From an uncultured Clostridia bacterium (lineage in GTDB: Bacteria; Bacillota_A; Clostridia; Oscillospirales; Oscillospiraceae), in the NCBI GenBank assembly GCA_947307375.1, contig CAMZIX010000049.1, positions 1 to 9,224 on the forward strand: a DNA stretch of 9,224 nucleotides, in the 5' to 3' direction. Under the pieces are notes generated by a model. The model made no database searches and was not told where the DNA came from. It saw only the letters and a program-made list of their open reading frames with translations. A program made the translations under genes and the position numbers. Numbering within the stretch: the stretch's first letter is position 1; every line of letters starts with the position of its first letter. Below are positions 5,504 to 9,224 of this stretch, piece by piece.

Positions 5504-7967
5504 ATTTCCTGCTGCGTTTCTTCTTCCTGCGATCTTTTCTCAGCAGGATCAGCAGTACGACGATCAGCAGCAGGGAAGCGGCGGCCAGACCGATGAACAG
5601 ACCCAGATGGGATTCGTCGCCGGTGCGCGGCTTGGTGCCGTCTTTGTCGCTGGAGTTTTTCACACTGACAGCGAGCTTCATGTCGTTGGCGTCCTTGAAG
5701 CGTACCGTCAGGCTGTGGTCGCCGACCTTAAGGGTCTCGAGATAAGCGCCCTTGAGGGTGATGACGGTACTGCCGGAGGAACTGGTGTAGTTCGAGCTGC
5801 TCACCGTTTCGCCGTCCATCAGAAGGTCGCGGAAATCGCTGTACTCGACGTCCAGGTGCAGGGTGATGTCCTTTTTGCTGCCCTTGATGTAGGTCGTGTC
5901 CGAGGCCTTCAACACGGTCAGCGTGCCGAAAACGTAGCTGATGTCGTAGTTCTTGGTGACGTCCTTGTCGTCGCAGGTGATCTTGAAATCGGTCTTGATC
6001 GTGTTGGCCGAGCTGCCGGCCTTTTCCTGCTTGCCGGTGAAGGTGATGGGCAGGCGGTGGCCGCTGAGCAGGCCCGTGACCGTGGGCGCGGTGTGGTCGG
6101 TCAGCGGCGTGCCGTCGTAGACCTTGACGGCGCTGGAGGTGCGGATCGTCAGAGGCCGGCGCGTCACCTTCAAAGTGGCGCTGCCGGCGATCACCTGATA
6201 GTTGGCGCTCTGGTCGACGTTGCTGCCGTCGAGGATCCGCACGCTGGAGGCCTCGATCGCGGCGCTGGCCGTTCCGGCGTCCGTCAGGGTGACGGCGCTG
6301 GAGGCGGAGGCGATGCGGTGACCCGGGAGCAGCTCGTTGCTGCCGGCGCTGTAGCTGACAGAGCTCGCGCTGCTCAGGGTCAGCGCCGTGCCGTCATATA
6401 CCTTCTCCGCAGAGGCGGAGACGTTGACGCTGCGCTTGGTGACGCTGATCTCGACCTTTAGGGGGGGACAGGTGTAAGAGCCTGACTCCGCCGCCTTGCC
6501 GTTGATGCTAAGAGATTTGATGACGACGGTGACTTCCGCGCGTTCTCCGGCCTTGATCGGCTCGGCGCTGCTCTTCAGCTCAAGCTCGCACACGGCGTCG
6601 GCCGGCAGACCGGATACAGTAAAGTCGTCCGCGATCAGGCGGAAGGGCGTTCCGTCATAAACCCTTTCCAGTGCGGTGCCCGGTTTGACGCTGATGCTCA
6701 GAGCCAGCGGCACAGGCGTGGGCACAGGCGTGGGCTCCGGCGTGGGTTCGGGCGTGGGTTCGGGCGTGGGTTCCGGCGTGGGTTCCGGCGTGGGTTCGGG
6801 TGTCGGCTCGGGCGTAGGTTCGGGCGTGGGCTCCGGCGTCGGTTCCGGCGTGGGTTCGGGCGTCGGTTCCAGCGTGGGTTCGGGCGTCGGTTCCAGCGTG
6901 GGTTCGGGCGTCGGTTCCGGATCGCTGTGATCCCACTGTGCGATCAGCAGGCAATTCATATAAGGCTTCAGTTCTTCACCGACGGAGAGCAGCAGCTGCG
7001 AGCCGTTCGGCTGAAAGACCGAGGGATTCGGCAGCTTGTCGTCTGCGGCATAACACAGCTTCCAGCCCGAAAAACGAAGGCCCTGTGCGGCGGCCGCCTG
7101 CAGATGCGCCTCGCTCAGCGCAAGCAGAGCATGCGAATCTGATACCGTGAAGATGTCGTCTCCGCCGAATAAAGCTTCCTCAGTCTGATAATCGCCGGGG
7201 AGATACCGGATGCGTCGGTCTGCCGTTTCGTCAAGCAGTCCGAACCGGATCAGCAGCGTGCAGGAGTCGGCGTCCGCAGGAAAAACGGATTTCCCGGCGC
7301 TCTCGGCAAAGAGTGCAGCAGGCAGGAAGACGGCGGCGCTGTCAGCAAAAGCCTCCGCCAGTCCGGTCAGGTTTGCGGATTCGGTTTTTTCATCGGCAAT
7401 CAGCCGGAGCTCCAGCACAAAATAGCCCTTCGGCGGCATGATATACAGGCCGTTCTCGCGAAGCGAAGAGAGAGAGAGCTTTCCGAGCGGTTCGGGTGTG
7501 GGTTCCGGCGTGGGTTCCGGTGTCGGTTCCGGCGTCGGTTCGGGCGTGGGCTCGGGCGTGGGTTCCGGCGTGGGCTCGGGCGTGGGTTCCGGCGTCGGTT
7601 CGGGCGTCGGATCCGGCGTCGGCACGGGCGTCGGCTCAGCGTCCGTGTCGGAGCGCTTTTCGGACTCCGACGCATCGCTTTCGGCTCCCAGCAGATTGTG
7701 CGGCTTGCCGTTCACGCTGATGTCCAGCCCGCTGTCTTCGCCGAAGGCTTTTACCGGATCGGTGACATACTCGAAAACCGGCTGACCCATCTCGTCCGGC
7801 TTGAGGATCTCGCGTCCGTCCGGCCCCTTCTCTGTCACAGGCTTCTGTATATACAGAGGCAGCTCGCTTTTGTCGTCGGCAAAGGCCTGCGGGCTGAGGC
7901 CGACAGACGGCAGGAGCATCGATGCGCAGAGCAGGGAACAGATCATGGTTTTGACTTGCTTTTTCAT
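5502..7967 (-). CDS. Secreted surface protein with PTPEP spacers, YDG/MBG-like domains and a KPRTG sorting-type tail
   Basis: I start it at the ATG at 7967 because AGAGGTGA (7972-7979) sits 4 bases upstream and a signal peptide follows at once; the in-frame extension upstream runs through the promoter. The 821 residues read: signal peptide 1-30 (cleavage after AFA); a short acidic region; a Thr-Pro-Glu-Pro spacer 111-160; a globular region with a late FSGWKL (299-304) to AQW (343-345) pattern like InlB/Flg_new repeats; a second spacer 351-420; three YDG/MBG-like domains with VYDGT at 436, 523 and 616; an X2-like immunoglobulin module about 692-768; KPRTGD (779-784); a hydrophobic helix about 788-809; and a basic end ([12 protein letters not shown]). 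The tail has the sortase-substrate layout with Lys in place of the Leu of LPXTG. It is probably wall-attached by the sortase encoded upstream and probably has an adhesive or structural role. The ligand is unknown. Confidence 0.9.
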   Translation of the reverse strand: MKKQVKTMICSLLCASMLLPSVGLSPQAFADDKSELPLYIQKPVTEKGPDGREILKPDEMGQPVFEYVTDPVKAFGEDSGLDISVNGKPHNLLGAESDASESEKRSDTDAEPTPVPTPDPTPEPTPEPTPEPTPEPTPEPTPEPTPEPTPEPTPEPTPEPLGKLSLSSLRENGLYIMPPKGYFVLELRLIADEKTESANLTGLAEAFADSAAVFLPAALFAESAGKSVFPADADSCTLLIRFGLLDETADRRIRYLPGDYQTEEALFGGDDIFTVSDSHALLALSEAHLQAAAAQGLRFSGWKLCYAADDKLPNPSVFQPNGSQLLLSVGEELKPYMNCLLIAQWDHSDPEPTPEPTLEPTPEPTLEPTPEPTPEPTPEPTPEPTPEPTPEPTPEPTPEPTPEPTPEPTPEPTPVPTPVPLALSISVKPGTALERVYDGTPFRLIADDFTVSGLPADAVCELELKSSAEPIKAGERAEVTVVIKSLSINGKAAESGSYTCPPLKVEISVTKRSVNVSASAEKVYDGTALTLSSASSVSYSAGSNELLPGHRIASASSAVTLTDAGTASAAIEASSVRILDGSNVDQSANYQVIAGSATLKVTRRPLTIRTSSAVKVYDGTPLTDHTAPTVTGLLSGHRLPITFTGKQEKAGSSANTIKTDFKITCDDKDVTKNYDISYVFGTLTVLKASDTTYIKGSKKDITLHLDVEYSDFRDLLMDGETVSSSNYTSSSGSTVITLKGAYLETLKVGDHSLTVRFKDANDMKLAVSVKNSSDKDGTKPRTGDESHLGLFIGLAAASLLLIVVLLILLRKDRRKKKRSRK
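6708..6917 (-). repeat. Second Thr-Pro-Glu-Pro repeat block (70 residues)
   Basis: This is a degenerate 12-base repeat encoding mostly TPEP, with two TLEP variants near its start and PTPVPTPVP at its end. It joins the InlB-like region to the first YDG/MBG-like domain and should form an extended, rigid spacer. Base use varies at third positions (GGC/GGT, TTC/CTC on the plus strand), so most units are not identical. Confidence 0.95.
6850..6918 (-). repeat. Near-perfect 24-bp tandem repeat, about 2.9 copies
   Basis: Within the larger block, one 24-base unit occurs at 6850-6873 and 6874-6897 identically, then as 21 matching bases at 6898-6918. It encodes the alternating TLEP/TPEP stretch. Such exact copies inside an otherwise diverged array point to a recent slippage or unequal-crossover duplication. 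Loss or gain of a unit keeps the frame. Confidence 0.9.
7488..7637 (-). repeat. First Thr-Pro-Glu-Pro repeat block (50 residues)
   Basis: A degenerate 12-base repeat encodes [10 protein letters not shown] followed by ten TPEP units. It lies between the short N-terminal region and the first globular region. It resembles the second block closely enough at the DNA level that recombination between the two could delete the roughly 570 bases between them. Confidence 0.95.
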
Positions 7968-8015
7968 GGAATCACCTCTCATGGAAAGGAAAAAGCGATC
8001 GTTCTTTGTGTTTTC

Positions 8016-8044
8016 ATTATACTGAATCAATATGCGAAATACAA
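8016..8044 (-). promoter_or_regulatory. SigA-type promoter for the surface-protein gene
   Basis: A perfect TATAAT (8016-8021) lies 17 bases from TTGTAT (8039-8044) on the minus strand. The start would be near 8009, giving a leader of about 40 bases with the ribosome binding site at 7972-7979. The promoter lies downstream of the sortase terminator, so the two genes have separate starts. Confidence 0.7.
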
Positions 8045-8080
8045 GCAAGCGGCCCATTAAGAATGATTAAGATTGCATGG

Positions 8081-8109
8081 AAAAGGACGGGCTGCCAGGC
8101 AGCCCGTCC
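8081..8109 (-). terminator. Intrinsic terminator after the sortase gene
   Basis: GGACGGGCTGC (8085-8095) pairs with GCAGCCCGTCC (8099-8109) around a 3-base loop. On the minus strand it is followed by only four T residues (8084-8081). The short T tract may allow some read-through into the surface-protein gene. Confidence 0.7.
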
Positions 8110-8132
8110 GAAGGGGATAGAGAGGATTATCT

Positions 8133-8921
8133 TCAGCCGTCCAGAGGGACGAGCTTTGCCATCAGAACATAGCGCGCGTTGTCATACTCATAGGTGCAGG
8201 TGGACAGAGTCACGATCCGGTCGTCCTGCCCGACCTCCACATCACAGCTGAAATCGGAATAGCTGCGCATCAGGCCGAGCCATTCTTCAAACTCCGTGCG
8301 GCTTTCAAAATCAAAGGAATAGACACGGGAGTCATGCCAGGTCACAAAGCCGGCGAAGATATCGAGCCGATAGTTGCCCTGCAGCGTGTTGAGATACAGG
8401 ACGGGGTGCTCGTCATAGTAGGCCTGGTCCTGATAGTTGACGATCGAGGCCAGCATGGAGCCGTCGCTCATGTGATGGCCGTAGATCACGGTATTCCGGC
8501 TGCTGAAATCGCCCATGTTGCGGAAGTCCATGAAGAGCGTGCCGCCGGGGTTGTAGCTGCCGTCCATCAGACGATAGAGATAGTAGGCGTTGTCCATGGC
8601 CTGCACGACCGGGTAATCGATCTTGGTGTCGGGACAATAGAGCCAGGCCTTGATGTCGGGGTTGATGTTCAGCAAAGCGTCGAAATCCACGCTGATCGGG
8701 GATTTGATCTGCTGCTTTTCCGGGGAGGCGGTGGAGCCGGGCTTCACGGGAGACGCCGGGTCGCCGTCAACAACGACGGCGTCTTTCCGGGTACGCTCGT
8801 AATAGCGGGCGCTCTCATTATACTCATGGATCGTATGAGTCACGCGATAGGCGCTGTATACGAAGACGAGCACCAGGATGACAAACACGATGATCAGAAT
8901 GGTTCGTAAGTTTTTTTTCAT
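8133..8921 (-). CDS. srtB: Class B sortase
   Basis: This 262-residue membrane transpeptidase cuts a sorting motif on secreted proteins and joins them to peptidoglycan or another acceptor on the cell surface. An N-terminal helix (about 7-24) anchors it with the catalytic domain outside; a Pro/Ser-rich linker covers about 50-77. Class B features are in order: VDFDALLNINPDIKAWLYCP (78-97), DYPVVQ (102-107), GGTLFMDFRN (126-135), NTVIYGHHMSDGSM (143-156, catalytic His149), YYDEHP (168-173), TLSTCTYE (238-245, nucleophile Cys242) and ARYVLMAKL (249-257, Arg250). I chose the ATG at 8921 because GGTGA (8927-8931) lies 5 bases upstream; a GTG at 8930 would add three residues but has no binding site. 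Class B enzymes of clostridia such as C. difficile are known to accept (S/P)PxTG motifs, which fits the KPRTG tail of the next gene downstream. It is transcribed separately from that gene. Confidence 0.95.
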   Translation of the reverse strand: MKKNLRTILIIVFVILVLVFVYSAYRVTHTIHEYNESARYYERTRKDAVVVDGDPASPVKPGSTASPEKQQIKSPISVDFDALLNINPDIKAWLYCPDTKIDYPVVQAMDNAYYLYRLMDGSYNPGGTLFMDFRNMGDFSSRNTVIYGHHMSDGSMLASIVNYQDQAYYDEHPVLYLNTLQGNYRLDIFAGFVTWHDSRVYSFDFESRTEFEEWLGLMRSYSDFSCDVEVGQDDRIVTLSTCTYEYDNARYVLMAKLVPLDG

Positions 8922-8950
8922 ATGCGTCACCAGGCAATCAGAATGGCATC

Positions 8951-8979
8951 ATTATACTCCAGCATGGCTGAAAAGAAAA
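8951..8979 (-). promoter_or_regulatory. Probable promoter of the sortase gene
   Basis: A perfect TATAAT (8951-8956) on the minus strand has only TTTTCT (8974-8979) at 17 bases, so the -35 is weak. The start would be near 8944, with a leader of about 23 bases. Confidence 0.5.
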
Positions 8980-9000
8980 GCTTTCTTTAGAAACTTTAAG

Positions 9001-9040
9001 GAATAAGCAGAGATCCGAGGATCCGGATCTCTGCTCATTC
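9001..9040 (-). terminator. Hairpin directly after tRNA-Cys, probable terminator or processing signal
   Basis: A 17-position stem (9001-9017 with 9024-9040) with one G-U on the minus strand and a 6-base loop begins right after the tRNA CCA. The following bases (CTTAAAGTTTC on the minus strand) are AU-rich but contain no long T run, so termination may be incomplete. Confidence 0.6.
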
Positions 9041-9115
9041 TGGAGGCGCCACCCGGATTCGGACCGGGGAATCGCGGATTTGCAGTCCGCTGCCTTACCT
9101 CTTGGCTATGGCGCC
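9041..9115 (-). tRNA. tRNA-Cys (anticodon GCA)
   Basis: The 75-base cloverleaf has acceptor GGCGCCA (9115-9109) pairing with TGGCGCC (9051-9045), anticodon stem GCGGA/TCCGC and loop CTGCAAA with GCA at 9083-9081. The T arm is CCCGG-TCCGAAT-CCGGG, with discriminator T and encoded CCA (9043-9041). Unlike tRNA-Pro, its variable loop GATTC has no G at position 46. Confidence 0.97.
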
Positions 9116-9132
9116 ATCTATATAAAACAGAG

Positions 9133-9155
9133 GCGGGTTGTAAACACAGACCCGC
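9133..9155 (-). other. Small hairpin in the tRNA-Gly/tRNA-Cys spacer
   Basis: GCGGGT and ACCCGC (9133-9138 / 9150-9155) pair around 11 bases in the 55-base spacer. On the minus strand it is followed by CTCTGTTTTATATAG. It may be a processing element; no promoter for tRNA-Cys of its own is evident, so the two tRNAs are probably cotranscribed. Confidence 0.35.
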
Positions 9156-9170
9156 GACTGCAATTTTATA

Positions 9171-9224
9171 TGGAGCGGGCAACGAGGCTCGAACTCGCTA
9201 CCTCCACCTTGGCAAGGTGGCGCT
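9171..9224 (-). tRNA. tRNA-Gly (anticodon GCC), 5' part outside the window
   Basis: The visible 3' part has the anticodon stem CCACC/GGTGG around TTGCCAA, with GCC at 9213-9211. The variable loop is AGGTA, the T arm GCGAG-TTCGAGC-CTCGT, the 3' acceptor strand TGCCCGC (9181-9175), then discriminator T and encoded CCA (9173-9171). The D arm and 5' acceptor strand lie beyond the right edge. Confidence 0.95.

Noticed and set aside
5448..6461. 337-codon plus-strand frame over the end of the surface-protein gene
   Set aside because: It begins inside the DUF2130 gene, crosses the terminator and is antisense to the MBG-like domains; the Val/Gly/Ala-rich product has no domain.
6676..7785. Gly-Val-Gly-Ser repeat proteins readable on the plus strand over both PTPEP blocks
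   Set aside because: A 12-base repeat stays open in several frames; the signal peptide, ribosome binding site and anchor are all on the minus strand.
9103..9130. Separate promoter for tRNA-Cys (TATATA/TATAGA on the minus strand)
   Set aside because: The -10-like bases lie only about 3 bases from the mature tRNA 5' end, too close for a normal start; cotranscription with tRNA-Gly is more likely.

Overview
The window looks like a chromosomal segment of a GC-rich Gram-positive anaerobe of the Clostridia type (an Oscillospirales-like gut organism would fit). The reasons are a class B sortase next to a surface protein with a sorting-type tail, SigA-like promoters, AGGAGG-type ribosome binding sites, intrinsic terminators and tRNA genes that encode CCA. 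The taxonomy is inferred from gene content and composition only.

Left part (1-2270, minus strand): a tight operon reads trmB-GNAT fusion, small GNAT acetyltransferase, then exodeoxyribonuclease III, which runs off the left edge. The intergenic gaps are 3 and 9 bases. A good extended -10 promoter lies just upstream of trmB, almost back-to-back with a candidate plus-strand promoter for tRNA-Pro.

Centre-left (2399-2938, plus strand): tRNA-Pro(UGG) is followed by a strong terminator. A 104-base block holding the last 22 bases of the tRNA plus the terminator then occurs a second time, 146 bases downstream. The two copies differ by a compensatory base-pair change in the terminator stem. A roughly 160-base leader of unknown function precedes the next genes.

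Centre (2939-5461, plus strand): three closely spaced genes encode an unrecognised 148-residue protein, a membrane-anchored alpha/beta hydrolase, and a DUF2130-type coiled-coil protein with a nuclease-like core. They end at a bidirectional terminator shared with the convergent surface-protein gene.

Right part (5502-8979, minus strand): a class B sortase gene and a large secreted protein gene lie in tandem as separate transcription units. The protein has a signal peptide, two Thr-Pro-Glu-Pro spacer blocks, three YDG/MBG-like domains, an X2-like module, and a KPRTGD-transmembrane-basic tail. The sortase probably anchors this protein or relatives of it. The right edge (9041-9224, minus strand) holds tRNA-Cys(GCA) and the 3' part of tRNA-Gly(GCC).

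I see no CRISPR array, insertion sequence or prophage. The most unusual items are the TrmB-GNAT fusion, the duplicated tRNA 3'-end/terminator block and the sortase/KPRTGD pair.
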